A stretch of 64,000 nt of DNA from an uncultured Gammaproteobacteria bacterium (GTDB lineage Bacteria; Pseudomonadota; Gammaproteobacteria; JAADHQ01). The translations under genes were made by a program, and so were the position numbers. The DNA is taken from positions 229,094-293,093 of the forward strand of contig CAMYJD010000001.1 in assembly GCA_947258655.1 (NCBI GenBank). Reading direction: 5' to 3'. Under the pieces are notes generated by a model that was given only the letters and a program-made list of their open reading frames with translations, had not been told where the DNA came from and did no database searches. Shown here piece after piece: positions 46,872 to 55,745 of this stretch (position 1 is its first letter; each line of letters starts with the position of its first letter).

Positions 46872-47678
46872 TCAGCGCACATGGGCATTGATAAATGCCT
46901 GCAAGGCCTGCTCATAGGCCGGTTGGCTGCGCAAGAAGCCACCGTTATGGTCGCCTGTTAGTCTGAACATGCGCTTGGGTTCATTGGCGGCCTGGTACAG
47001 CTTTTCCCCTACCTTGAACGGTATGATCTCGTCATCGGGACTATGTACGAGCAATAACGGACTGCTAATTTTTTTGATCCTGGCAATAGAATCGAAGCGG
47101 TAACGCAGGACAAGCAGCCTGTAAATAAGTGGAAACAGCGTACTGGCCATATCGCGGGCAGAACTGAATGTCGATTCCAGAATCAGCGCCGCTGGTTGTA
47201 CGTCAGAGGCGAGGTGGGTTGCAACCGCACCGCCCAGGGAGCGACCGAAGATAATGATATTGTCCTTATCGACGCCTCTTATACGCGTCAGGTATTGCCA
47301 TGCGGCGTCGGCATCGCTGTACAGTCCGGCTTCACCGGGCTCGCCCTGACTGCGGCCATAACCGCGGTAATCGATAATAAACACATTCAGGCCCAGACGA
47401 TGGAAGATCGCAATGGATGCACCGCGATGAGAGATATTGCCGGCGTTACCATGGAAAAACAGCAACACCTTGCTTGAACCGCTATGTGGGATAAACCAGC
47501 CATGTAATTGTATGCCATCGGACGTGGTCAGATTGACATCCTCATACTGCAAGCCCCAATCCATCGGTGTCTGCTGCAGGCGGGTGTAGGGATAAAAGAT
47601 CATGGATGATTGTTGTATAAACATCATGCCATTCAACACCAGCAGGGCAATGAGTACAGTTGATATAAATGTAGACAT
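46872..47678 (-). CDS. Membrane-anchored alpha/beta hydrolase (ABHD13-like)
   Basis: A 268-residue protein with one N-terminal transmembrane helix (STVLIALLVLNGMMF) and an alpha/beta-hydrolase domain. It contains FFHGNAGN (oxyanion region), the nucleophile elbow FGRSLGGAVA, the acid in HSPDDEIIPF and the histidine in TGDHNGGF. This fits the ABHD12/13/YfhR-like group of acyl-ester hydrolases. The ATG at 47678, with AAGG upstream, was preferred over a GTG four codons earlier. It lies 28 nt downstream of the kinase-like fusion gene. Substrate is unknown. Confidence 0.88.
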   Translation of the reverse strand: MSTFISTVLIALLVLNGMMFIQQSSMIFYPYTRLQQTPMDWGLQYEDVNLTTSDGIQLHGWFIPHSGSSKVLLFFHGNAGNISHRGASIAIFHRLGLNVFIIDYRGYGRSQGEPGEAGLYSDADAAWQYLTRIRGVDKDNIIIFGRSLGGAVATHLASDVQPAALILESTFSSARDMASTLFPLIYRLLVLRYRFDSIARIKKISSPLLLVHSPDDEIIPFKVGEKLYQAANEPKRMFRLTGDHNGGFLRSQPAYEQALQAFINAHVR

Positions 47679-47706
47679 TTTCCTTAGCACAGAACGTATG
47701 CCACAT

Positions 47707-49308
47707 CTAATCTGAACACAACGGGCACGTGGCCGTTTGCGTGTGTGCGATCGACCTTATTCTGTCAAGCAGTGCGCTAACATCATAAGGGACTTCGGTA
47801 TCGATACTAATGGCATGACCATGCTCTGTATCCGCTAGCGCTTGCCAGTGCAACAGTTGCTGTTCAAGGATTTCCAGATTGGCATCAGAGGCATCATGCT
47901 TACGCTCCATAATGCGTCTGCGCAGGGTATCGGGTCTCGCGGTAAATTCCAGAATAATATAGGAGACCTGCTTTTGTGCAGCCAGGCGCTGAAATAACAT
48001 ACGTTGTTCCAGTTTCAGGTTGGCCGCATCGACAATGACGGTGTAACCCGAATCCAGAATAATATCTGCCAGCTCCAGCAGGCGTGCATAGGTCTGTTGG
48101 CTTGCATTCGCGCTATAAATCCCCTCACCGGTCTTGGCCACGGCGCTCTGGTCTGCGCGCATACCAAACAGGCGCTTACGTTCCACATCGGAACGGATCC
48201 GGATTGCGCCCAGTAATTCCAGTAGCGGTTGTGTCTCGGTCGTCTTACCCGATGCTGATAATCCCCGCGTTATGATCAACTGTGGCATCGTCGGGCGGAT
48301 ATAACTTTTTGCCAACTGCAGGTAACTGCCAAAATCCTGTTCTGCCTCCTGTCGCTGCTGCTTACTGATACCTTCCTGATCAGCCCTGATGGCATCGACC
48401 TTGGCCCGCACCATCGCGCGGTAGACCAGGTAAAAACGCAATAAACGGATGCCGGCATAATCACCGGTGTGCTGCAGATAGGCATTCAGGAATCGTTGCG
48501 CCAGTTGCGCCTGTTCATGGTCCTGCAGATCCATGACCAGAAAGGCCACTTCGCTGATGACATCGATCCAGCGCAGGTTCGGATTAAATTCAAGACAATC
48601 AAACGCCAGTGGCGCACCATAATACCAGGCCAGGTTACGTAAATGCATATCGCCATGACATTCACGGATAAAACCAGCGGCCTTGCGTTGTAGCAGTACA
48701 GGGACTAATGCTTTATAGGTCGATTCACTCCACCCTTCCAGTCCGGACAGGATTTCCAGGTCGGCGCCCGCGCCAATGCGCTCCCGAATCTGCGTGAAGT
48801 TTTCCTGCATCGGCTGGTAAACATGCTCCGGATCACCATAGACTGTATCCTTGCCTGCTACCGCAACCTGTTCATGAAAAGTGGCGATCATTTGTGCTAT
48901 TGCATCAATCTTGCCAAACTGTAGATCACCGCGTGCCAACACCCGATCCAGTTGTGCCTCCTGCGGAAACTGGTGCATCTTGACTGCATACTCGATGACA
49001 TCACCATCAGCGCGTAGACACGGGTGCTCAGGCGTGCCATATATCGGCACCACAGCCAGATAAATGCCCGGTGCCAGACGCTTGTTCAAACGTAATTCTT
49101 CGTCACAATAAAAATGTCTTTTTTCGAGTGTGGAAAAATCAAGGAAACCAAGATTCAGCGGCTTTTTTATCTTGTAGGCATATTCCCCGGTCAGGATAAT
49201 CCAGGAAATATGGGTTTCTATCAGCTGGCATTGTATGACGTCATGATCATACGTTGCAGCTTTCATCAAGGCATCTATCAATGCCGGTTGTGCGCTGGAC
49301 TGTTCCAT
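47707..49308 (-). CDS. Aminoglycoside-phosphotransferase-like/P-loop kinase fusion protein
   Basis: A 533-residue two-domain protein. Residues 1-330 are a kinase-fold domain related to aminoglycoside phosphotransferases, with the catalytic-loop pattern GDMHLRNLAWY and the metal-binding AFDCLEFN. Residues about 345-533 are a P-loop kinase (ITRGLSASGKTTETQP) with SDVERKRLFGM and an adenylate-kinase-like lid. The family is widespread in Proteobacteria. Its substrate is unknown and it should not be read as an antibiotic-resistance gene. It is upstream of the hydrolase gene in one probable operon. Confidence 0.88.
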   Translation of the reverse strand: MEQSSAQPALIDALMKAATYDHDVIQCQLIETHISWIILTGEYAYKIKKPLNLGFLDFSTLEKRHFYCDEELRLNKRLAPGIYLAVVPIYGTPEHPCLRADGDVIEYAVKMHQFPQEAQLDRVLARGDLQFGKIDAIAQMIATFHEQVAVAGKDTVYGDPEHVYQPMQENFTQIRERIGAGADLEILSGLEGWSESTYKALVPVLLQRKAAGFIRECHGDMHLRNLAWYYGAPLAFDCLEFNPNLRWIDVISEVAFLVMDLQDHEQAQLAQRFLNAYLQHTGDYAGIRLLRFYLVYRAMVRAKVDAIRADQEGISKQQRQEAEQDFGSYLQLAKSYIRPTMPQLIITRGLSASGKTTETQPLLELLGAIRIRSDVERKRLFGMRADQSAVAKTGEGIYSANASQQTYARLLELADIILDSGYTVIVDAANLKLEQRMLFQRLAAQKQVSYIILEFTARPDTLRRRIMERKHDASDANLEILEQQLLHWQALADTEHGHAISIDTEVPYDVSALLDRIRSIAHTQTATCPLCSD

Positions 49309-49602
49309 TTTTCAGACTCTTACGGTCCCCCAACTTCTAGCATAGCCTTTTTAACGTATATTACTTGCAGCATGACGGCTAATCTCAATAATCGATAACA
49401 AGCCATGATAGTATGTTTAATAGTTTTTAACACCAATGCCGCCATTAATTTTTGCCTGTGATCGACCCGGCAAAGACCCCTGTTATGCAACAATGACATG
49501 CCTGAACTAAAAATCATTGACTTGTATCAATACAGTATTATTCTCCTTCGCTATATTAATAGATAGAAGTTGATAGAAAAATACTAAATTTGGAGAACGA
49601 TA

Positions 49603-50049
49603 ATGGAAAACACATGGGTTCTGGTAGCTGATAGCAGTCGGGCACGTATCTTTGTTGCGGCATCGCATACTTCACCATTGACGGAATTTGAAGGCCTGAC
49701 GCATGGCGAAAGTAAGCAGCACGAACAAAAAATGACATCCGACCTGCCGGGCAGTCAGTCTGGCTCCGACGGCAGGCATCATGGCGTTAGCAGTGAAACC
49801 GATCCGAAGAAATTTGAAGCTGTCCAGTTTGCCAAGTCAATTTCAAATCACCTGGAAGATGCGCGCAATAAACATATCTATACCCAACTGGTCATGGTCG
49901 CAGCCCCAGCGTTCCTTGGACACCTGCGCGATCAACTGACGCCCGAAGTGGCAAAGCTGGTCACACTGGAAGTAGACAAAAACCTGACCCAACACAGCGT
50001 TGAAGACATCCGCGAGCATCTGCCCAAGACTTTACCGGGCAGGAGTTGA
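49603..50049 (+). CDS. Host-attachment-type protein (baeRF superfamily)
   Basis: A 148-residue protein of PF10116 ('protein required for attachment to host cells'). It begins TWVLVADSSRARIF and has DLPGSQSGSDGRHH in the middle and FAKSISNHLEDARN plus HLRDQLTPEV later, the order typical of the family. The fold belongs to the bacterial/archaeal eRF1-like (baeRF) group, so a ribosome- or RNA-related role is also possible. The name comes from a mutant phenotype in plant-associated bacteria. GGAGAA precedes the ATG. It lies 42 nt before the archease gene. Confidence 0.85.
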   Translation: MENTWVLVADSSRARIFVAASHTSPLTEFEGLTHGESKQHEQKMTSDLPGSQSGSDGRHHGVSSETDPKKFEAVQFAKSISNHLEDARNKHIYTQLVMVAAPAFLGHLRDQLTPEVAKLVTLEVDKNLTQHSVEDIREHLPKTLPGRS

Positions 50050-50091
50050 TAGACGGGTAATATACTTGTAGCGACTGGTCATTGCGGCACA

Positions 50092-50514
50092 ATGTCTTCA
50101 TCACACTGGCAACACTATGAGCATGAAGCAGATATTGGTGTATTGGGAATTGGCAGGACAAAGGCTGAGGCCTTTGCGCAGGCGGCGCTGGCGATGACTG
50201 CGATTATTACCGAGCCCGATAAGGTCAGCGCCGATATCAAGCTAGATATCGACTGCGAGGCACCGGATGACGAGTTGCTATTTGTCGACTGGCTCAATGC
50301 ATTGATATTTCAGATGTCGGTGCGCAAGATACTGTTCAGCCGCTTCGATGTTGACATCGAATCCGGACACCTGCATGCCTGTGCATGGGGCGAGATAGTA
50401 GATCAGCACAAACATCGGCCTGTCGTTGAGATCAAGGGGGCCACCTATACAACATTGAGTGTTCACCAGGATGATCAGGGCAACTGGCGGGCACAGACGG
50501 TAGTCGATGTCTAG
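50092..50514 (+). CDS. Archease
   Basis: A 140-residue archease (PF01951). Metal-binding acidic residues are visible in EHEADIGVLG near the N-terminus and in the C-terminal VDV, with DELLFVDWLNALIF in the middle. Archease accelerates guanylylation and turnover of the RNA ligase RtcB, whose gene starts 56 nt downstream. It was found here in the usual archease-rtcB order. Confidence 0.93.
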   Translation: MSSSHWQHYEHEADIGVLGIGRTKAEAFAQAALAMTAIITEPDKVSADIKLDIDCEAPDDELLFVDWLNALIFQMSVRKILFSRFDVDIESGHLHACAWGEIVDQHKHRPVVEIKGATYTTLSVHQDDQGNWRAQTVVDV

Positions 50515-50570
50515 ATAGAATATCAACGGGATGTAGAGGTGTTCAGTGCACGCGGACGGAGTAGCGCAGC

Positions 50571-52001
50571 ATGGATTTACAATTATTCAGTCGTGAAAAT
50601 GCATACACCTGGCGCGTAGAGCCTCATACCGGCATGCACGTACCGGCCATCATCTATGCCGATGAAGTGCTACTGCGCGACATGGATCACAAGGTCTACG
50701 AACAGATTACCAACGTCGCCAGGCTTCCCGGAATTGTTACCGCTGCATATGCGATGCCCGATGCACATTGGGGTTACGGTTTTCCAATCGGTGGTGTTGC
50801 CGCCTTTGACGCTGACGAGGAAGGTGTGGTTTCAGCCGGTGGTGTCGGCTTCGATATTTCATGTGGTGTTCGCACCCTGCATACCGGCATGAGCGTTGAA
50901 GACATAGAACCTGTCAAGAAACAACTCGCAGACCAGCTATACCGTGATATCCCTGCCGGGCTCGGCAGTACCGGCAGGATTCATCTGGGACAAAAACAAA
51001 TGGACGCCATGCTGACAGGTGGTGCGCGCTGGGCCGTCGACCAGGGTTTTGGCAGCAGCGGGGATTTACAGCACATAGAGGAACAGGGCTGTATGCCCGG
51101 AGCGGATACCACGCAGGTCTCCGAGCACGCCAAACAGCGGCAGCAGGACGAGATGGGTACACTCGGATCCGGTAATCATTATCTGGAAGTGCAGCAGGTC
51201 ACTGCCATATATGACAATGACGCTGCCCGGGCATTCAGACTCAATGTTGGAGATGTTGTCATCAGCATCCATTGCGGCTCACGCGGCCTCGGACATCAGA
51301 TCGGTACCGAATACCTCAAATCGATGGCGATCAGCGCCTCCCAGCATGGCATCCACCTGGCTGACCGCGAACTTGCCTGCGCCCCGATCAAATCCACAAT
51401 CGGACAGAACTATCTCGGCGCAATGCGTGCCGGCATCAATTGCGCCTTGGCCAATCGACAGATTATAACCCACCTGACACGTGAGGCCTTTGCGCGCGTA
51501 TTACCCCACTCCGGACTGGAGCTGCTGTACGATGTCTCGCATAACACCTGCAAGGAGGAGACCCATACAGTCAATGGCCAGTCGCGTCGTCTGTTCGTTC
51601 ATCGCAAAGGGGCTACACGCGCATTCGGTCCTGGACATCAGGATATACCCGGGGACCTGCGTGGTGTCGGTCAACCCGTCATTATCGGCGGCTCGATGGG
51701 TACGGCTTCGTATATTCTTTGTGGCACCAGCAGCGGCGAGGAGCTGGCATTCAGTTCGGCCTGTCATGGTGCCGGACGCGCGATGAGTCGCAACAAGGCG
51801 AAAAAACGCTGGTCAGGAAGGCATATCATCGACGATCTGGGCAGACGTGGCATACTAATCCGCAGCCCCAGTCTGCGCGGTGTCGCCGAAGAGGCACCCG
51901 GCGCCTACAAGGAGGTTTCGGCTGTTGTTGACAGTGCCGATCAAGCCGGTCTCGCTCGCAAGGTTGTGCGCCTCGAACCGCTGATATGCATAAAGGGCTG
52001 A
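50571..52001 (+). CDS. rtcB: RNA-splicing ligase RtcB
   Basis: A 476-residue RtcB ligase. The metal-binding cysteine is in GFDISCGVRTL, histidines are in LGSGNHYLEVQ and SIHCGSRGLGHQ, and the guanylylated His is in the C-terminal part near FGPGH and GSMGTASYIL. It joins RNA 2',3'-cyclic phosphate and 5'-hydroxyl ends using GTP and Mn, and repairs tRNAs or rRNA cut by toxins. The archease gene precedes it; no rtcR regulator or rtcA cyclase is near. The end overlaps the next gene by 16 nt. Confidence 0.95.
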   Translation: MDLQLFSRENAYTWRVEPHTGMHVPAIIYADEVLLRDMDHKVYEQITNVARLPGIVTAAYAMPDAHWGYGFPIGGVAAFDADEEGVVSAGGVGFDISCGVRTLHTGMSVEDIEPVKKQLADQLYRDIPAGLGSTGRIHLGQKQMDAMLTGGARWAVDQGFGSSGDLQHIEEQGCMPGADTTQVSEHAKQRQQDEMGTLGSGNHYLEVQQVTAIYDNDAARAFRLNVGDVVISIHCGSRGLGHQIGTEYLKSMAISASQHGIHLADRELACAPIKSTIGQNYLGAMRAGINCALANRQIITHLTREAFARVLPHSGLELLYDVSHNTCKEETHTVNGQSRRLFVHRKGATRAFGPGHQDIPGDLRGVGQPVIIGGSMGTASYILCGTSSGEELAFSSACHGAGRAMSRNKAKKRWSGRHIIDDLGRRGILIRSPSLRGVAEEAPGAYKEVSAVVDSADQAGLARKVVRLEPLICIKG

Positions 52002-52768
52002 CTCCAACTCATGGTTATATTGGTACCAGTGGCTGGTGCTATCCGCACTGGAAACAGTCGTTTTATCAGGGTAAAGCGCAAAAGGAATGGCTGCATTACT
52101 GCGCCGAGCGCTTCACCGCCATTGAAATCAATAGTAGTTTTTATCATTTACAACAACAGGAAGTATATGCCAACTGGAAACAACAGACGCCGGCAACATT
52201 CCGTTTCGCGCTTAAAGCCAATCGTTATATTACCCATGTAAAAAAACTGCTTGATGCGGATAAACCGATTGCACTGGAGCGAGAGCGTGCACAGGGGCTC
52301 GGGGAAAAGTTGGCCGTCGTACTCTGGCAACTTCCTGGCCATTTTAAAATAAATCTCGACAGGCTGGAATCATTTGTCGCAGCACTGCAACAGTGGCAGG
52401 AAACCCGGCATAGTATCGAGTTTCGCCATCCAAGCTGGTTTACAGATGATGTTGCTACTTGCCTGCAAAAAAACCGTATTGCTGTCTGTCAGTCTGATGC
52501 CGCAGACTGGAAATTATGGGACATCGTAACAACGGATCTTGTTTATGTACGTCTGCATGGACATACAAGGACATATCGGTCCTGCTACAATCACGCATCT
52601 TTAACAAAATGGTCGGAAAAATTACAACTGTGGCTGAGCCAGGGACGTGATGTGCACGTATATTTTGATAATGATGCCAATGCCTGTGCACCCCGTAATG
52701 CCTTGCAACTGCTGGAATTATTACATCATGTCGATGATAGTCACAAAATGGCAGGCCATAAGCCCTGA
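51986..52768 (+). CDS. DUF72 (YecE-like) protein
   Basis: A 260-residue DUF72 protein. It has the family's opening GYIGTSGWCYPHW, ERFTAIEINSSFY, and a C-terminal YVYFDND-type strand here HVYFDNDANACAPRNA. The fold is a TIM barrel resembling xylose-isomerase-like enzymes, and the function is unknown. The ATG lies inside the rtcB frame with a 16-nt overlap, so the two are translationally coupled. A recurring link to RNA repair would be worth testing. Confidence 0.9.
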   Translation: MHKGLTPTHGYIGTSGWCYPHWKQSFYQGKAQKEWLHYCAERFTAIEINSSFYHLQQQEVYANWKQQTPATFRFALKANRYITHVKKLLDADKPIALERERAQGLGEKLAVVLWQLPGHFKINLDRLESFVAALQQWQETRHSIEFRHPSWFTDDVATCLQKNRIAVCQSDAADWKLWDIVTTDLVYVRLHGHTRTYRSCYNHASLTKWSEKLQLWLSQGRDVHVYFDNDANACAPRNALQLLELLHHVDDSHKMAGHKP

Positions 52769-52934
52769 ATCCCAGCAATAACCCGCTAAAACGTGTATCT
52801 GGTATTTTATAACTATTTATTTTAACATGGCCTTATGGTTCTGATTGTTCCGACCATCGTTGATACAGGTTAGTAAGATATCTGCAATGACCGTGTAATG
52901 TTGCCATATTACACAGAGGGAGGATTCATACATC

Positions 52935-54275
52935 ATGAAACTGGACGATGCGGATCTTGTCACCCAGCCACGTTCGTCGAAAGGCACGACGCCCAGGGGC
53001 GATGATAGCCACAATAATGTGCGATCAGCACATATGTCGCCGCTGGAAAAATGGTTTGTCCGGCGCATCCTGTCTGTGCTGGGAAAACCGGATATCTACA
53101 TCGCCCTCTCCGATAATACAAAAATACATATCTGTGATGAACTACCGACGACTGGGATGCACATCAGCGATCGCCGGACCTTATGGCGTTTCATCAGAAA
53201 TCCGGGCCTGTATTTTGGTGAAGAGTACAGCGCCGGCCGCATTCAGGTCGAGGGCAACCTGCTCGAATTCCTGCTGGCAATATTTGAAAATCGACCCAGG
53301 CTGCATGAAAATAATCGTCTTGGACGTTACCTGCTACAGGGGGCTCGACGTCGCAACAGGAATACAGTGGCTCGTGCCCAGGATAACATCTACCACCATT
53401 ATGATGTTGGTAATGAATTCTACAAACTGTGGCTGGACGAGGAACTCGTCTATACCTGCGCCTATTACCCCGATGCAGCTGCAACACTGGAACAAGCTCA
53501 ATTTGCCAAGCTCGATTATGTTTGCCGTAAACTCGAATTACAACCCGGTCAAACCGTGATTGAGGCCGGCTGTGGCTGGGGTGGCCTGGCCAGACATATG
53601 GCAAAACACTACGGCGTCAAGGTCAAGGCCTATAATGTATCGCACGCGCAAGTGAGCGAAGCCAGACTACGCTGTAAACAACAGCGACTGGATGATCTGG
53701 TTGAATTTATCGAGGATGACTATCGAAATATATCTGGCACCTGTGATGTATTTGTTTCCGTTGGCATGCTTGAGCATGTTGGTACAGCAAACTATCAGAC
53801 CCTAGGAGACATTATCGATAACTGCTTGACAGAACAGGGCTGCGGTCTGATACACAGCATCGGGCAAAATCAATCCATGCCGATGAATCCATGGCTGGTT
53901 AAACATATCTTCCCTGGCGGCTATACACCGACACTGTCCGAAATGATGGAGGTTCTCGAACCCAGGGGATTCAGTGTCCTTGATGTAGAAAACCTGGGCA
54001 TGCATTATGCGCGAACGCTGCGGGACTGGCTCGCACGCTTCGATCAGCATGAAGCCGCGATCCATGATATGTTTGATGCGGAATTTGTGCGCGCCTGGCG
54101 CCTGTATCTGGCCGGCTCGATTGCCAATTTCACTAGTGGTGACCTGAACCTGTTCCAGATACTGTTTACGCGCGCAGCCCATAAAAAGCATATGCCCATG
54201 AACCGTGCGCATTTATATTGCGATAACGAAAATCCCAACAAGGATAGCAAGGCATGGAAACGTGCGACGTCCTGA
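52935..54275 (+). CDS. cfa: Cyclopropane-fatty-acyl-phospholipid synthase family protein
   Basis: A 446-residue SAM-dependent methyltransferase of the Cfa/CmaS family. The N-terminal lipid-binding domain (about residues 30-140) contains YFGEEYSAGRIQVEG. The catalytic domain begins YHHYDVGNEFYKLWLD and has motif I VIEAGCGWGGLA and the conserved VGMLEHVG. It modifies unsaturated fatty-acyl chains of membrane phospholipids by methylene transfer. GGGAGGA precedes the ATG. A flavoprotein gene overlaps its end by 22 nt, suggesting that the methylated product is reduced or further processed. Confidence 0.9.
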   Translation: MKLDDADLVTQPRSSKGTTPRGDDSHNNVRSAHMSPLEKWFVRRILSVLGKPDIYIALSDNTKIHICDELPTTGMHISDRRTLWRFIRNPGLYFGEEYSAGRIQVEGNLLEFLLAIFENRPRLHENNRLGRYLLQGARRRNRNTVARAQDNIYHHYDVGNEFYKLWLDEELVYTCAYYPDAAATLEQAQFAKLDYVCRKLELQPGQTVIEAGCGWGGLARHMAKHYGVKVKAYNVSHAQVSEARLRCKQQRLDDLVEFIEDDYRNISGTCDVFVSVGMLEHVGTANYQTLGDIIDNCLTEQGCGLIHSIGQNQSMPMNPWLVKHIFPGGYTPTLSEMMEVLEPRGFSVLDVENLGMHYARTLRDWLARFDQHEAAIHDMFDAEFVRAWRLYLAGSIANFTSGDLNLFQILFTRAAHKKHMPMNRAHLYCDNENPNKDSKAWKRATS

Positions 54276-55363
54276 TTGTCGGAGGCGGCCCGGCTGGCTC
54301 GACCTGTGCACGCCGGCTACGTGATGCCGGACTGGATGTAATTGTCCTCGACAAATGCACATTCCCGCGCGACAAGGTCTGTGCAGGATGGATCACCCCC
54401 GCCGTGGTTGAGGAACTGGATCTTGATCTTGCGCATTACCGCCAGGGGCGAATATGTCAGGAAATCCAGGGCTTTCGTACCGGCTCAATGCAGGGGCCGG
54501 ATGTCTATACAGACTTCGGCAAGGTAGTCAGTTACGGAATCCGGCGTTTTGAATTCGATCATTACCTGTTAGCCCGTGCAGATGCCCGCCTGCTATTAAA
54601 CACACCCGTCAAAACAATTGAAAGACAAGATGATCAATGGCTCATCAATGGCAACATCAGTGCGCCCATGCTCATTGGTGCCGGCGGACATTTTTGTCCG
54701 GTCGCCCATCATCTCGGCGCAAAGGTAGGTAAATCTGAGCGTTCAGTCCGCGCACAGGAAGCCGAGTTCAGAATGACAGCACAACAATTATCCATGTGTA
54801 CAGTAGATGCACAAGTACCCGAATTGTTTTTTTACCCTGACCTGTCCGGTTATGGCTGGATATTTCGCAAAGGTGAATACATCAATATTGGTGTTGGTCG
54901 TGAAGATACTGGCAAAATCTCCAGTGCGGCAACAGGCTTCCTGCAACAACTGCAACAACAGGGTAAAATTCCGCCCGATGTCCATGCCGAATTTAAAGGC
55001 CATGCCTACCTGTTATATGACCATGGCGGACGCAACATACTGGATGACAGCGTGATATTGATCGGTGATGCGGCCGGACTGGCATATACACAAAGTGGTG
55101 AAGGAATAAGACCGGCGATAGAATCAGGTCTGCTGGCGGCAAATGCTATCCTCGATGCCAACAATAATTACTGCATGCATAACCTGTTACCTTACACTGC
55201 CATGATCAACGAGCGTTTTGGCAAACGGCAGCAGCAGCAAAAAAACTGGCTGCCTTCCGGGCTTAGGCGTGCACTTGCCAGGAAAATCATGGCCAATCGT
55301 TTCCTCAGTCGCCAGATTCTGCTTGATCGTTACTTTTTACGCAGCGCGGTGGATACGCTATAA
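54254..55363 (+). CDS. Geranylgeranyl-reductase-like FAD oxidoreductase
   Basis: A 369-residue flavoprotein. The N-terminal Rossmann motif is VLIVGGGPAGSTCARRL with the acidic strand end VLDK, followed by PRDKVCAGWI. The second FAD motif is SVILIGDAAGLA and the family residue pattern GEGIRPAIESG follows. This fits the geranylgeranyl reductase/GGR-like group of NAD(P)/FAD enzymes, which reduce isolated double bonds in isoprenoid or acyl chains. Coupled translation with the Cfa-type gene suggests a lipid substrate. The 3' end overlaps the convergent DUF2784 gene by 59 nt. Confidence 0.85.
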   Translation: METCDVLIVGGGPAGSTCARRLRDAGLDVIVLDKCTFPRDKVCAGWITPAVVEELDLDLAHYRQGRICQEIQGFRTGSMQGPDVYTDFGKVVSYGIRRFEFDHYLLARADARLLLNTPVKTIERQDDQWLINGNISAPMLIGAGGHFCPVAHHLGAKVGKSERSVRAQEAEFRMTAQQLSMCTVDAQVPELFFYPDLSGYGWIFRKGEYINIGVGREDTGKISSAATGFLQQLQQQGKIPPDVHAEFKGHAYLLYDHGGRNILDDSVILIGDAAGLAYTQSGEGIRPAIESGLLAANAILDANNNYCMHNLLPYTAMINERFGKRQQQQKNWLPSGLRRALARKIMANRFLSRQILLDRYFLRSAVDTL

Positions 55364-55718
55364 AAGCAATTAAAACAATAGCAAAGAATAACGTATATAA
55401 CAGCGTAAACACCCACGCAGGTGCATCATAATAGATCAACCAGCCCACCCAGTGGCCGATAAAGCTGCTTGCATACGCTGTTTGCCCTGCCAGGGTACGG
55501 AAATAATTCTCCACCAGGGTCAAAGGGCAAAAAACCCCGCTCCATGCCTCTATCACAACAAGGCCAATGGCTGCTATATGTAGCAGACGGAAGATACAGT
55601 GACGTGTCCACACCCACCCCATTGTCCAGCCAAGTACTATCATCCCCTGCCCGATCACTACAAACAGGATGTAGGACACATGTAGCGTCGCGGTCAAGTC
55701 TGCCAATATCGCATACAT
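55305..55718 (-). CDS. DUF2784 membrane protein
   Basis: A 137-residue protein with four hydrophobic helices (about residues 5-30, 35-55, 80-100 and 105-125) and the family segments ADLTATLHVSYILFVV and WSGVFCPLTLVENYFR. Function is unknown. It is the last gene of an operon following the spermidine-synthase-like gene (27 nt). Its 3' end overlaps the convergent flavoprotein gene by 59 nt. Confidence 0.88.
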   Translation of the reverse strand: MYAILADLTATLHVSYILFVVIGQGMIVLGWTMGWVWTRHCIFRLLHIAAIGLVVIEAWSGVFCPLTLVENYFRTLAGQTAYASSFIGHWVGWLIYYDAPAWVFTLLYTLFFAIVLIAFIAYPPRCVKSNDQAESGD

Positions 55719-55745
55719 TGTGGCGGTTTTACATTATTGCAATTA

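Noticed and set aside
47707..49308. Aminoglycoside resistance gene
   Set aside because: The domain is only distantly related to aminoglycoside phosphotransferases and belongs to a common chromosomal fusion family; no mobile context.
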